In this document: positions 45,447 through 57,248 of the stretch, piece by piece
How the letters are laid out: each line of letters opens with the position of its first letter
Position numbering within the stretch: position 1 is the stretch's first letter
NCBI GenBank assembly: GCA_025200525.1
Contig: CM045762.1
Location: 83,667,893 to 83,731,892 of the forward strand
Length of the DNA stretch: 64,000 nucleotides
DNA from: Camellia lanceoleosa
Lineage: Eukaryota; Streptophyta; Magnoliopsida; Ericales; Theaceae
Direction of reading: 5' to 3'
Notes under the pieces: model-generated
Databases searched by the model: none
Told to the model about the DNA's origin: nothing
What the model saw: only the letters and a program-made list of their open reading frames with translations
Program-made: the position numbers and the translations under genes

Positions 45447-48400
45447 CTATGATTGTCCACGGCCAGGTCCCGGTCCTATTTTTTGGCGCAAATTGTTGTA
45501 AGTTCGGGTGACTATGATCATTTGTTGATCGTCTTCAGGTATATCACGCTCCTGGAAAGAAAGAGAGAAAAAAATACCAATGATGTAAAGACAAATGGAC
45601 AAATCAGTCAATAATCGAGATGTCAACTTAAGGACAAACTTTCCATAATGTACAATTTGATTTAAGAATTTCGCCACATCCCTAGGAGGCAGAGCATAGA
45701 CTTTGTTAAATCGCAGTCAGAGTTTCAAAGACAAATAAATGTGTGTTCCTCCCATTTAGAGTTCAATTCATGTTGCTTGTGCACAGAATGCGTCCAAGGC
45801 ACAAAATTCTTGTTCAAATAACTACGGTGAAGCAAGGTCAGGAATGATGAATCACTTTATGATATACACATCCATTTTGCACGTTCGTTATATTACGGTT
45901 AGTTCCTACAAAGGATTGGGCTAATGACGCAACATAAACATGAATTCTCAATGTAGATGCTACATAGTTATTCTCATCCTTCAGAGACTACAAGTTTGCA
46001 CCTCATGGAATGTTAGGTCTAAGACTGGCCTTCATGCAAAAGAATAGGTTTAGTTTCTCCCTCTATGATGGATTTCAAAATCAAAAATCCATCCTTGATT
46101 GCCACTGAGAAATAAGCACCTAATTTCTAAGTTGTCTAAAAAGATTTCTGGTGATTATATCTCATTTCCCAAATAGCATCTCCAGCTTTAGTTTCCCAGG
46201 CCTGACAAGGGTTCCAACTTAATGCTCATCTTTGCCCTATTGTGTGCTCCTCATGCACAACTAAAAAAAATGTTAATTCTATGATGAAATACTAAATAAA
46301 GTTCTCAACCTTATCCAAATCCCTATTCAGACATGTTTAAAGATTCCCACTCTGTGGATATGGAAGCATTTGGCTAAATTGAAAATCTTGTGAACGATGT
46401 TTTCTTTTCCGGTATATTACAAATTGAAAATTGACGAGATTAAAATAAAATAAGTTTATTAATAAGGCAAGGAGACTCACTTTTAAGCCATTGTAGTATG
46501 CTTCAACAGCAGGGAGTGAAGGCATAATTTTACGAGCTTGCATCAGGTCCCATACGTAATTGGCCATGGTATATCCACCAGTCTGCAACAAATATGTAAA
46601 TCTCAAATAAACTGACCAACCTATTAGGGATAATAAAAACAAGTTTGAATACATAGCACTGCAAGAAATTAATGCTTTTTCTTTTGAAAACTACCTTTTC
46701 ACCGGCAGCTACAAGCAGGAGATCATTTCCCATTTTTGGGCTCAAGAAAAAGTCCCTCGAGGTCCTATTTTCCTGGAGAAGGCAGGGGTATCATATCATG
46801 AGTGTAGATCAAAAAAATAATCAAAATATCGAGTAGTTCATACCAAATCAACAGCAAACCCAAACTTACCAGTGTCTCAAAAGCAAGTTGCATTCCCTTG
46901 GGAGTATACCCCACCATTGCACCCTCTGCGAGAGTCTGCAGCCATGCAAGTTAAAGTCCACACACCAAATCTTGTTTTTTATGAAGTGTTAAAGTCCAAA
47001 TAACAACAATAAAAAAACATAGCTTTTTCAAGGGAAAAAGCTATTACAAAATAATAAAATAAGTAAAAATGAAGTTGAGGAACACAACACGAGCGGTCAG
47101 CAAGACATTTTAAAGAGTAACTAATAATTTCTATTTACAAGCACTTGCAGATTGGTAGTGGTTCCAGGTACATGCATATCCAGCCAATGTACTGAGCTTA
47201 TTAAACAACAAAAGTAAGTTCATTCTAAAGGCAGGAAAGGTTTAGGGAGACCTTTCTGTAATTTTAAAAACCAAATCTGATTTGTAAACAAGCTTCGATG
47301 ATGGCTCCTATGGAAAAGCAATACGATAGCACATTCAGCCTCTGTGAAAGAGGTGCATTGATAATCCTCAAATTGCACAAACACAGGGCAATGACAATTA
47401 ATTTAATTATGAGTTGGCATGTCAGATAATATAGAACTCACCACATATAGTTCCACCATAGCTTGCTTCCCTGATTTCATGTATTCTTCAAAAATTTTCT
47501 GGCCACGTTCAATATCTCCAGAATGTAGATAACATCTGCAGAAAATGGCAGTTGACACTCATGAGGTTCAGTATTCTTCCAGTGAATGAGCATATTACTC
47601 ACAGGAAAATATAGAAAACTTTCACAGAGGAAGTATAGAACAAAAGCACTAGATAGAGCACACAGCATAGGTTCACAAATAAATATTGGCAACCGAACTA
47701 CACTTGAAAACAAGCAAGCATAAAAGATACATATTAATCAAAATGCAGAAAATAATGATTAACAATATGTACCTCATAACTTGCATCAGAATAAAGACAT
47801 CAGGAGTTTGATTGTCCCTTCTGAGCATCTCCAAAAGTGTTTCCATTACCTATTATGATGAACAAATATCAAAAGTTAGCACATAATTAATGGAGAAAAA
47901 ATTAAAACAAAAATGATGATTCGATTGTTTCGTCAAATTATAAATCTAAAATCAAAAAAGGAGACAACCAAGGTTCTGAAAAGCGGTTGCGGTCGCCATA
48001 ACGGTGGCGGTGGTGCAGTTGCGGTTGCGGGGTGTAAAGACCGTAGTGTAACGGTTGCAGTAACCGGAACCGTGAATTTTTTTATTTTTCACACAATTTG
48101 AAAAAAACTTACCGATATGCATATTTTTTTTCCATGATCATATTTATTGGGTTAAAAATAAATATTGATCAATTTTTGTAAATTTTTAAGTATAATCTAA
48201 TATATTTCATATTTTTAAATCACTATAAACTGATTTTTTTACATTTTATTTTAACAATTAATGACTTTATATTATACAAAAAATCAATCACTAACTATTA
48301 TATATAAGATAAACAACAACAAAAGTAAGAGAATAAATAAGAGCCTAAATATATATATATATACATATTTTAACCAAGCTAAATAGCTAATGACCACACT

Positions 48401-51400
48401 TATTATTATTATTATTTTCAAATAATATATAGACAGACACACACAAACAAAATGGTTGAGTGATAGCAGTTGAATAGAATAACATAGGTCTTACAGCTTC
48501 AACAAATCAATAACATGTTCTTCATCTTCCCTCTTCTCTCTCTATCTCTTGCTCCTCCATTTTCTCTCTTTATCTTCCTTCTTCTCTCTATCCCTCTTCC
48601 CCCATTTTTAGCTTTTTTTTTTTTGTGTTTTTTCGAAAGAAACAGTTTGGAACCGTTACGTAACGGTGCGTAACGAACGTTATTTATTCATACACCGTTC
48701 TGACACACCTATGAATCTCAATCATACCGCAAAGCGTAACGGGTGATTGTGCGCCAAAACCGTTACGAACGGCGTTACGTAACGATTCTTGACGCTTTAA
48801 AACCTTGGTCAAGGTTAAAGCGATTCTGATCGCGTAACGGTGGCGGTGGCGCAGTTGCGATTGCGGGATGTAAAGGCCGTAGCGTAACGGTTGTGGTAAC
48901 TGGAACCGTGAATTTTTTTATTTTTCGCACAATTTAAAAAAAACTTACTGGTACGCATATTTTTTTTTCCATAATCATATTTATTGGGTTTTAAAATAAA
49001 TATTGATCAATTTTTATAAATTTTTAAATATGATGCAATATATTTCATATTTTTAAATCACCATAAACTGAGTTTTTTACATTTTATTTTAATAATTAAT
49101 AACTTTATATGTCATAAATTCATATTATTCTTGTGGCAACCAAAAAAAAAAATTTATTGGATTTAGATGTATAAAATTATTTTTTTAATTATTATACTTG
49201 TGGAAGCATATGTAAATTTTAATTTGAATAGTTTTAAAAAATAAATTATACATGCTAATGTAGTCATATAAAAATTAAAAAATAAATTATAAAGAAAATT
49301 TTTTTGTTTGGGTTTGGATCATTTGAATATTCATTCTCTTTTTGGATAACTAGTAAATAAAAATAAAATAAACTAATAAAAAAAATTGACATGTATACAA
49401 AATATATTAATATATAATTATAGGTGTTATGTTTTCTAGATATTTTACGAAAAAATCAATCACTAAACAATGACAAAAGTAAAAAAATAAATGATAGCCT
49501 AAATATATATATATATATATATAAATAGATAATAACCACATTTATTATTATTATTATTATTTTTTTCAAACAATATATAGATAGACGGACACAAACAAAA
49601 TGGTTGAATGATAGTAGCTAAATAGAATACCATAGGTCTTACAGTTTTAACAAATCAATAACATATTCTTTATCTTTTCTCCTCTCTCTATTTCTTACTC
49701 CTCCATCTTCCTTTTTCATCTTCCCTCCTCTCTCTATCCGTCTTCCCCCATTTTCAGCTTTTTTTTTTTTCGAAAGAAACAGTTCAAAACCGTTACGTAA
49801 CGGTGCGTAACAGGCCGTTACGGCACCGTTACGACCGCTATGGCAGTTGCTACAGCCAACACACCTGTGAATCTCAATCACACTGCAAAAGCGGCCGTAA
49901 CGGGTGGTGGTAACCACCAAAACCGTTATGTAACGGTTGCGGCCGCTTTTTAAAACCTTGATCATGTTGCATTTGTTCCCCTTCCAAGAGGTTGTTCTTT
50001 CTCCTTTCCATTTTAAAGTTAAATAAAAAATAAGAAGAAAGAAAAAATCCTCAAGTTACACCTAGAATTCAGTAATATATTCAACTTATAATTAGCCAAT
50101 TCTTTTTATATGCTAAAATTATTCTAGATTTGCATTCTCTTGCACTATCTCCAAATAACATTATTCCACATTTAACAAAATTAACTGACCCAAGGGCACC
50201 AAGAATAGAAAAAGGGTTCAACCGAAGGGAGAAAAAGAACCTTGGATTTGTAGTATCTATTATGCTTAAAAACCGAAACCCATCTTCTAAGTCATATACA
50301 AGAAACAGATACCAAAAACTGGTTGAAACCGAGTGCAATTCAATCAGCAGTCGGCAAGGTGTTACTATCCAGACCTCAGGAATACACAAAGAATTTTGTG
50401 CTCCACTCGATAGATATATCATATATGTAAAAAACAGAAATACAAATTTCAAAGAACAAATTAATTAATAACAAAAGTGATTATAGAAACGGAAAAAAAC
50501 AATTATACATACGTCAGGAACCAAACCCATGGCTTTCATTTCATCTCGGAAGAAGAAAGCGTCCTGCAAGCGAGCGCCTTTCATCGCCCCAGCAATCGGT
50601 GAATGGAATGTATCTCGCTCTGGTTTAACCCCATCCAGCATCATATCATCATACACATCTCCCAACAAATAATGCCTACATAACAAATAAATGCGAAGTA
50701 ACTAAATGTCATATGGCATCTCCAATCCTTACCATTAATCCATATCAAATTCAAATTTAAGTAAAAATGCTCAAAATCTTTCTCCACTCCCTATCCGTTT
50801 GGATTGTAGGGTGAGAAAAAGAAAATAAATGATTTTGTTTTCCCACCGTCATGTTTGAATGAGTAAGAAAGCAAAGCAAGTGAGAGAGAAATATGAGCGA
50901 GATTTCTTTTTCTTCCTTTGTATTTTAAGGGTCAATCATCTTGCCATTATAAATATTTTATAACCAATCGACTTGTTTTTCACCAAATCTCACCACTTTT
51001 GGTAAAAAATGAAATAGGCTTAGTAAGAGAGATCTCTTTCTCACCATTTCTCATCAATTCTCACCATTTTTCACTAATTTACAAATCAAAACATGAGAAA
51101 ATTTATTTCTTGTCATTTCTTATCATTTCTCACTGAATCACCCCATCCAAACAAAACAAAACTCAAACTCATACCAAAATGAGTTGTACTCAAATTTGGA
51201 CCCAAATCAAGGGAGGCCCTTTTCTTTACTCAAATTTCTAAATATACAATGGTGCCACTTTCAAATTTTTACTAATTTATACTCAAATTTTAGTTTGGCC
51301 ATTGAAGTACTCTATATCAAATGAAGCTAAATCTGAGTAAAAAATAAGTTAAGGGCTAGAGATGGCGTACATACAACACAAACATATATCTATAGACCTC

Positions 51401-51913
51401 AAATCAAAGAGAGAAAGGGAGAGGAAATGCTCAAAATCTTTCTCCACTCCCTTAGTTTAACTCAAATTTTGACCCAAATCAAGGCTTTACTCAAATTTCT
51501 AGATTTACAATTGTGCCTACCAATTACCAAATTTTTACTAATAATTACTCAAATTTGAGTTAGGCCATTGGAGTAGTCTATATCAAATGAAGCAAAATCT
51601 AAGTAAGAATATGAGTAATAGACCTAAAATCGGATAGAGAGACCTTCGTTGAGAAGTGAGAGAGGCAATGACGGTGTTGTACTCTGAATCATTATTAGCG
51701 TAATTTCTCTTTGCGTACTCTTCAGTCGAAGCTGCAAAATGGCGGACTCCGAGTGCTCGAAACAGTGAACGGTGATGCCCTGAAGAAGAAGAAGAAGAAG
51801 AAGAAGAAGAAGAGAAAAGAGACTATCAGAAATACTTTCACTATCTCTCTCTCTAGATTGAAAGGTGAGACTGAGAATATACCAGAGATAGTTTGAAGGA
51901 GCCTCATGGACAT
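45447..51913 (-). CDS. PPR-like mitochondrial protein gene, apparently missing internal exons
   Basis: Nine minus-strand exons fit GT/AG sites with continuous phase: 51883-51913, 51644-51779, 50513-50675, 47773-47849, 47442-47535, 46870-46935, 46695-46772, 46481-46582 and 45447-45551 with stop. They total 852 nt, 283 aa. The start MSMRLLQTISG gives an Arg/Ser-rich presequence, consistent with mitochondrial import. YNTVIASL, MMLDGVKPERDTFH and GAMKGARLQDAFFFRDEMKAMGLVPD are PPR helices. The C-terminal half (PDVFILMQVMRCYLHSGDIE, GYTPKGMQLAFETL, GGYTMANYVWDLMQARK) resembles a plant PPR protein I recall as ~440 aa (Arabidopsis At4g35850 type). About 160 residues of PPR repeats expected between exons 3 and 4 are not found, yet the phase is preserved. 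PPR proteins bind organellar RNA. Confidence 0.7.
47969..48807. mobile_element. MITE copy 1 in the PPR intron
   Basis: It begins CAAGGTTCTGAAAAGCGGTT and ends with the inverse of CAAGGTTTTAAAGCGTC. The GC-rich ends repeat AACGG/CCGTT motifs and flank an AT-rich core. The family matches copy 2 directly downstream. Confidence 0.7.
48810..49960. mobile_element. MITE copy 2, in tandem with copy 1
   Basis: It begins CAAGGTTAAAGCG and ends with the inverse of CAAGGTTTTAAAAAGCGGCC at 49960. It aligns with copy 1 over its ends and most of its core (GGTGGCGGTGGYGCAGTTGC, ACGTAACGGTGCGTAAC) and carries ~300 extra bp. Only two bases separate the copies. Confidence 0.7.
49961..50512 (-). other. Remainder of the large PPR intron, no exon found
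   Basis: I searched this segment on the minus strand for PPR-type helices expected at this point of the protein. None is present. The long open frame 50081-50452 does not resemble PPR or any family I know. Confidence 0.5.
50767..51607. repeat. Tandem duplication in the PPR intron, one copy invaded by a MITE
   Basis: ATGCTCAAAATCTTTCTCCA occurs at 50767 and 51427. After each follows CTCAAATTTKGACCCAAATC and, further on, GGCCATTGRAGTA. The MITE at 50797-51152 separates the parts of the first copy. Confidence 0.65.
50797..51152. mobile_element. MITE in the PPR intron
   Basis: GTTTGGATTGTAGGGTGAGA at the left and, inverted, GTTTGGATGGGGTGATTCAG at the right are terminal repeats. The interior has many TCTCACCATTTCTCA motifs. 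No ORF. Confidence 0.6.
51782..51813. repeat. (GAA)n tract, serving as polypyrimidine tract of PPR intron 1
   Basis: On the gene's strand this is (CTT)n immediately before the CAG acceptor at 51780-51782, so repeat-length changes would alter the splice acceptor's polypyrimidine tract. Confidence 0.7.
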
Positions 51914-52242
51914 GGCGGATTCGTGAGTGTGAAAAAGGGTTTTTGCAGAGCTCCTGATCGTCTTCGCGTCTGTTTTGGTGCGACCGCCCATAAACCCTTG
52001 GGGCTTCAGAAGATGTGTACGTGTCGTTCGTGCAGTGCTGAGGTTTAACAACTCTGTGCACCTTATTTATTACAAATATATTTAGGTGTTGTTTGGCAAT
52101 CCACAATTTTAGCTTAAAAGTTAGAAAAATATTTAAAAAATTAAAAAGGCAGTAGCATATACTAAAATTAAAAATTTTATTTTTTTATTTTTATTTTTTA
52201 CACATTTTTTTGTAAAAATTAAAAAAGTGTTCTAAAAATATT

Positions 52243-53334
52243 GGGTATGTTTGATTTGGTTTTAAGAGAGTAGTTTTTAAAAATTGTTTTGGGGAGAGAG
52301 TTTAGAAATTTTTTTGGTTTGTTTGGTTAGAGCATCTCCAACGCTTACTCAAATTTTTCACCAAATCTGAGTCAAAAAGTATCCATTTCATCAAATTTGA
52401 TAACAGATGCTCCAACGATTCACCAAATTCTCAAACTTGTCCCGGGACAACGGCTGACCAATGGGTTTGCCCAAATTTTTTTTTTTGAATTTTTTGAACC
52501 TTTTTTTTGAACTTTTCGAACTTTTTTCGAGACGACCGGCTGGTCGACCGGCTGGTCGACCGGTTAGGCAAAAATTTTTTTTTTTTTTTTTTTTGAATTT
52601 TTCGAATTTTTTGCTAAACTGTTTGAACCTTTTACGGGTTGACTGGTTGGTCAACCGGCCGGGCAACCAGTTGGTCGACCGGGTCCTCCTCTCCAACGGT
52701 CCGGAACAGTGTTTTGATGAATTCATTATTTCGTCCTCAATCTGATGAAACATTTGCTGAAAACTCAATCTGATATCACGTTTGGTGAACCGTTGGAGCT
52801 GTTAACAGTAGCTTTTTCATCAAAATTTAAATTTGATATCAGTTTTGATAAACCATTGGAGATGGTCTTATGTATTTTGAAAGTAGTTTTGGAGTTTGGA
52901 ATGATTTGATATTTTGTTATAATTGAGTAAATGATGGTGTTTGGGAAGTGAGTTTTTATGTAGATTTTATTAGATGTAGGTTTTTATGAGATAAAAATTT
53001 TTTGGTGTTTGGAAAGATAGTTGGGTTTTTATGTGGTTGGATGTGATGTTTGTGAGAGAAAAAGTGAAATGATTATGGGGTTGGATGTGATATTTTGTTT
53101 AGATGTGTTTTTTTTGGTTTTGCAAAACTTTTGTCTTTTAGTGGAAAAAATGAGAAAAAAATTTTAGAACTTGCTTCCCAAACACCACCAATGTGTGTGA
53201 GAGAAAAAGTGATTGATTGATGTGTATGAGAAAGAAAGTGATTTTGAAAATTATTTTGAAAAAATTACAAACCAAACAAGTTTTTTGAAAAAAATTTTCC
53301 AAAATCACTCTACAAAGCCAAACCAAACATACCC
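52243..53334. mobile_element. Middle MITE of the nest
   Basis: Terminal repeats GGGTATGTTTGATTTGG and, inverted, GGGTATGTTTGGTTTGG. Both flanks are ATT (52240-52242, 53335-53337), a 3-bp duplication. It has inserted into the outer element and has itself received the inner one. Confidence 0.65.
52330..52867. mobile_element. Inner MITE of the nest, PIF/Harbinger-like
   Basis: Terminal repeats GAGCATCTCCAACG and, inverted, GACCATCTCCAATGG, flanked by TTA on both sides (52327-52329, 52868-52870). The core contains repeated, partly palindromic GGCTGGTCGACCGG units (52527-52690), GC-rich in contrast to the surroundings. Confidence 0.7.
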
Positions 53335-53468
53335 ATTATTTTTTTAATCCATATTTTAATTAAAAAATTAAAAATTATTTAAATAATTTATTCCAAACGG
53401 GGCCATATACAGGACAATAGAAGATGATTGTTTGAATGTAAAATTATTTTTTGCCCATTACATTAAGC

Positions 53469-53605
53469 TTTTTTTTTTTTTTTTTAAGAAACAAAGAATA
53501 ATCAAATTCTTCCCTACAAAAATTGAACCTGAAATTTCAGACTACAAATTGGTGACTAGTAATTTGGATAAACTATGTCCAATTAGACCATATGAACTTA
53601 ATTCA
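53469..53605 (-). mobile_element. tRNA-derived SINE with poly(A) tail
   Basis: On the minus strand it begins near CATATGGTCTAATTGG (A-box). It shows TCAGGTTCAATTTTT (B-box) ~60 nt later and ends in ~19 A residues (53469-53487 as T). The total is ~135 bp. RNA polymerase III A and B boxes plus a terminal A tail define SINEs. The A-B spacing is longer than in a tRNA, so it is not a tRNA gene. The flanking duplication was not resolved. Confidence 0.5.
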
Positions 53606-54200
53606 TAAAATCCAATAATTAAATAGGCAAAATTGATAGTTTAGAAATAAAATAACAATAATTTAAGAGATAAAAAGTAAAATAATTGATTTATGTGAAC
53701 TGAAATCACAAGTGATCTGCATTCTTCAGAGTAACCAACTGTTATTTGTTGTGCAGGCACCATAATCTAGTACTTACAGTTACTTGGAGAGCAATTTTAC
53801 ATACTTCAAAAAGAAAAAATATTCAAAACTTTTAATGTGCGAATAAGATTTATTATAGGTGGCACATTAAGTTTCAGTATGTACCATATATTCAAATTGT
53901 GAATAATTTTATAAATAAATAACTTATATGTTCTTTGTATTATTGTTTGAGCATACAGATCAGCACACATGTGGGTAAGCCCCATCATCCAACTGCTTCC
54001 ATGAATATTTATTTATTTAAATACCAGTAATCAGTTATCAACTATATAATATGTGTATGCTATTCATGAGGTGGGTTCGAAAGGTGATCGTCCATGTCCT
54101 ATTTAGGAGAGTTTTTGTATGGGAGAGAAATATTTGACTTGTTCCGTACCTTCTTACTACCAAGCTCGTCTCATTCCGTTGGGACTCCGTCGCACTGTGA
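53606..54200. other. AT-rich intergenic DNA, no gene seen
   Basis: No frames or repeats supported. Confidence 0.5.
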
Positions 54201-56123
54201 ACAAAATAAAGGTGAGCTACTCAGTGGGTGGGTTTGCCGGAAAACCCCTCCAATGGTCAAGTTAGCTTTCTAGGAGAAGAGAAAAGGCAGAGCACTCTAG
54301 AGAAAGAGAGAGAGAGTTCAGGATTGCTTCAGGTTGTTTACCTCCAACGTGTGCCTCTTCCTCTTTTTCAAGGTTGGCCATGCAACCTTAGAGATTGTAG
54401 GCGCACTACCTCTGTTGTCCTTCCTGGACAGGCGGTTGTGCTCCCCTCTACATTTCTTATATGTGTAAAGATCGAAACCCCCAAATAGTGTTTGTCGCAT
54501 AGCCAAACGATATTGACGCATACCAGGAGTGGATTCCCCTCTTCTCATCATTGGTCGACATGAAATATTGAACCGAGCTATTACTTGGTAACACATAAAC
54601 ATCACGTTGAACTGCTTAATGTTGAGTCGAACCAAACTAACCTATTAGCGCCGACTGAAGTCGAGTATGCTGTTCGGCATCTCGGCTACACACCACGGTC
54701 TCATGGACCGTCTGTCTTTACAATTGCAGTCCGAACTGTCTACAGCTCCCGCCGTGAGCTTGTTTGGCCAAGTTTGGCCCAACACCATCATCTGCGTGGG
54801 TCAAACTTGGTCTGACATCGCGTTCCGTGAAGTATTGGCTTGGCCCAATACATCCCAAACAATCCTAATCCGGCGTTGCATCATATTCAGTGCGGATCCA
54901 ATTCGGCCTCACAACGCGTCCCAAGTTCTCCTTTCACAGCCCAACACCATATTCTGTGTTAGTGTAACTCGGCCTACTGTTCAACACAAATCTCCCTCTC
55001 AATTGCCCCTTAATCCCATCCGAGCTGAGCATGATTGGGATTACTATTTCTGACCGAGCTATCTGCTTTGGTCGGTCATTGAGACTTGCGCCAGTCATCT
55101 TGTCATCAATCAATCAACCGTACTAACAAACCATCTTTTTCGATGCCACGTGGCCCCCTCTGATTGGTTCTATGCAACCTCACAACTGTCCCCACTATCT
55201 CTGAAATTCGAAAAGTTGGCGCATCTTCATCATCACCTATATATACGAAAGGTCAGACCTCAAACCCCTTCACTGTTCATCTCATCTGTGCAAAACCCTA
55301 AACCTTTGAGTTTCTGCCACCATCGCCACCATCGTCGTCACTCCCGTTTGCACTGTTTCTAGTGTTCTCCATCTTCGCAAACATCGCAGCAGAGGTCGAG
55401 GTCGATTGGAACTCGATTTGGTGCCCAAATCCGTAAGTTCTTCTTGCCTTTAACTCTTTTCCATTCTTGTTCTTTGAGTTTTTTCATTTTTCTTTATTCA
55501 GGATTGCTGAAATACTGCTGATGCCCCTCTCGTGAGGTAAAATCGATAAGCATCTGTAGAAATTAGGCAAAACTGGAATAAAAAACACACATGGGGCCAC
55601 CGTGCCCCTCATTCTCCTTAGCTTCAGTGTATGAACTTTACATTTAGGATGAACAGCGTAGATTCTGGATAGAGCCAAGCAGAATCCCATTTTAGACCCA
55701 AAAATAGGATTGAGCGGGGCTAAAACTAGTTTGTGGTCCTGCTAAGGGGCGGTGACCGTGCAAGGAGCTTTGTGGGGACATCTGACCGAGCTAAGCATCG
55801 AGCACTTAGAATGAAGGCCCAGAACCGGCCTAACATCTTAGGCTCAATGACCAAGCTACAATGACAACTGAGCTAAGGATTATAGCGTAGTAGGAACTAT
55901 TGTAGCCGAGCTAGGCGTATTTTGATAGCCGCGCACTTGTTGCTGTGCTAATGCTTGCACTTATTTTTTAATAATGCAAAACAAACTAGGACCGACCAGG
56001 CACATTCAACATCATAGTTGGTGAGGCTCAAAGACTGAGCAAGTGATAACCAGAGTCACCCAATTTTGACCGAGCTATTTATCATACAAAATAAAACTAG
56101 GATAAATGGAAAAATACTGATTT
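54200..56123 (+). mobile_element. Probable gypsy-type LTR and leader region
   Basis: GC-richer than the surroundings and full of GACCGAGCTA, CCGAGCTA and TCGGCC repeats. It leads directly into a gag-like frame at 56124. The start of the LTR was not located and no second copy is in the window, so limits are approximate. A host promoter inside is the alternative for 55140-55440. Confidence 0.4.
55140..55270 (+). promoter_or_regulatory. Promoter-like module: G-box, CCAAT, TATA
   Basis: In order: GCCACGTGGC (perfect palindromic G-box, 55145-55154), TGATTGG (inverse CCAAT, ~55161), and CTATATATACG (TATA box, ~55238), followed by a C/A-rich leader. This spacing suits a plant RNA polymerase II promoter. 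It may drive the gypsy-like element or be a host promoter whose gene is not recognisable. Confidence 0.35.
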
Positions 56124-56340
56124 ATGGTTAGTTCTCCAAGCGCTATGACCGAGTTCCAAAGGGAATTCAACATTCCAGATGACGTCCATCTTGAGCAGGC
56201 CAAGAAAGGGTACACTCCCTGGGTCAAATTGAACTTCTGCCCTTTCATGGTTGTATCCATTGTGGAAGACGGCCTACGTTTTCCAATCCAACCCTTGGTC
56301 TGTAAATTTTCGAGGCAGACCAGGCTGTGTCCAACCCATT
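56124..56340 (+). pseudogene. Gypsy-type gag N-terminal stump
   Basis: The frame SPSAMTEFQREFNIPDDVHL, KKGYTPWVKLNFCPFMVVSI, VEDGLRFPIQPLV resembles the conserved N-terminal block (IPDDVHL... VRFPxHPLL) of plant 'putative gypsy type transposon' gag proteins. The similarity ends near 56340, where the inverse strand becomes LINE sequence. About 70 residues are left, with no zinc knuckle or pol. Confidence 0.5.
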
Positions 56341-56513
56341 TTGGCTCTCTTTGATCCTCCGAATGTGCGAAAATCAACTAGGCACATATGCGCACTCCAT
56401 TTTGGGGCTACCCACATAACATTCCCTAAAGAAAACAATCTATGCCATAAATTCAAAGTGATTAGGCAATGCAAGAATAAATGATCCACAGATTCCCTAT
56501 TCTTACAACACAT
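56340..56513 (-). pseudogene. LINE ORF2 C-terminal zinc-binding segment (zf-RVT)
   Basis: The frame MCCKNRESVDHLFLHC, LWHRLFSLGNVMW, FRTFGGSKRAKM shows the Cys-Cys...ESVDHLFLHC signature of the zinc-binding region that follows plant LINE reverse transcriptases. It breaks off near 56340 in the middle of the domain. Confidence 0.75.
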
Positions 56514-57248
56514 AATGCACCACTGAGGATTTAGAAAACGATTAGGTCTCCGTTTCTATAATGTATCATTTGTCAAAATGCCACCATTTTACGAGGCCCA
56601 CATGAACACCTTTACCTTTAGGGGAGCACAAGCCTTCCAAACTTTTTTGCAAAAAGGAAACTGAGGAACTTGAGGATTATCGATGATGTAATTAAAAAAA
56701 GACTTACAAGAAAATATCTCAGACGAATGAAGAGTCCAAACCTCTTGTCCTCTAAAAGAGGAGATAAAGAAAAATGATCAATTCTGAATAATAAAGAAGT
56801 CAACTATGAACCCTCCCTATCATTAAGATTCCTAAAAAAATCAAAATTCCAAAAAATTAGAGCCAAAAGTGAACAAGCCATGGAAGCAATTGAAGAATTA
56901 TGAGATCGAGCCATTCTATATAGATGTGGGAAATCAACAGCAAAGGAAGATTGACCCATCCAAACATCCTCCCAAAATCGAACAAGTTCTCCATTGCCCA
57001 CCCTTACAAAAGGATGACGAGACTAAAATGTGAAAATTTGAGAAATTAACTTCCAAGGAGCATGACAATTACTCCTCAAAACCACCTACGAATCCCTACC
57101 ATTGTCATGAGTCCCATATTTGCTTCTTATAACCGAATGGCATAGTGAATCAGTCTCAAGTAGAAATCTCCATAACCACTTGCCAAGAAGGGCCAAAATA
57201 TTACCGATAGCCAAACCCCCCATTCTCCTTAGGTAGCGACACTAACTC

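Larger units (their letters stand above)
52085..53404. mobile_element. Outer MITE of a three-layer nest
   Basis: GGTGTTGTTTGGCAATCC at the left faces the inverse of GGCCCCGTTTGGAATAA at the right. The left flank is TTA, the right flank ATA, so the duplication is imperfect. With the inner elements removed, ~228 bp of AT-rich palindromic DNA remain. It lies about 170 bp upstream of the PPR start codon. Confidence 0.5.

Noticed and set aside
46660..46680. CACTGCAAGAAAT as a second CACTA terminus
   Set aside because: It lies at the end of a short PPR intron with no partner, no subterminal repeats and no duplication. Probably chance.
50081..50452. 123-codon minus-strand frame in the PPR intron as a missing PPR exon
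   Set aside because: No PPR helix pattern, no usable splice sites and hydrophobic AT-driven composition.
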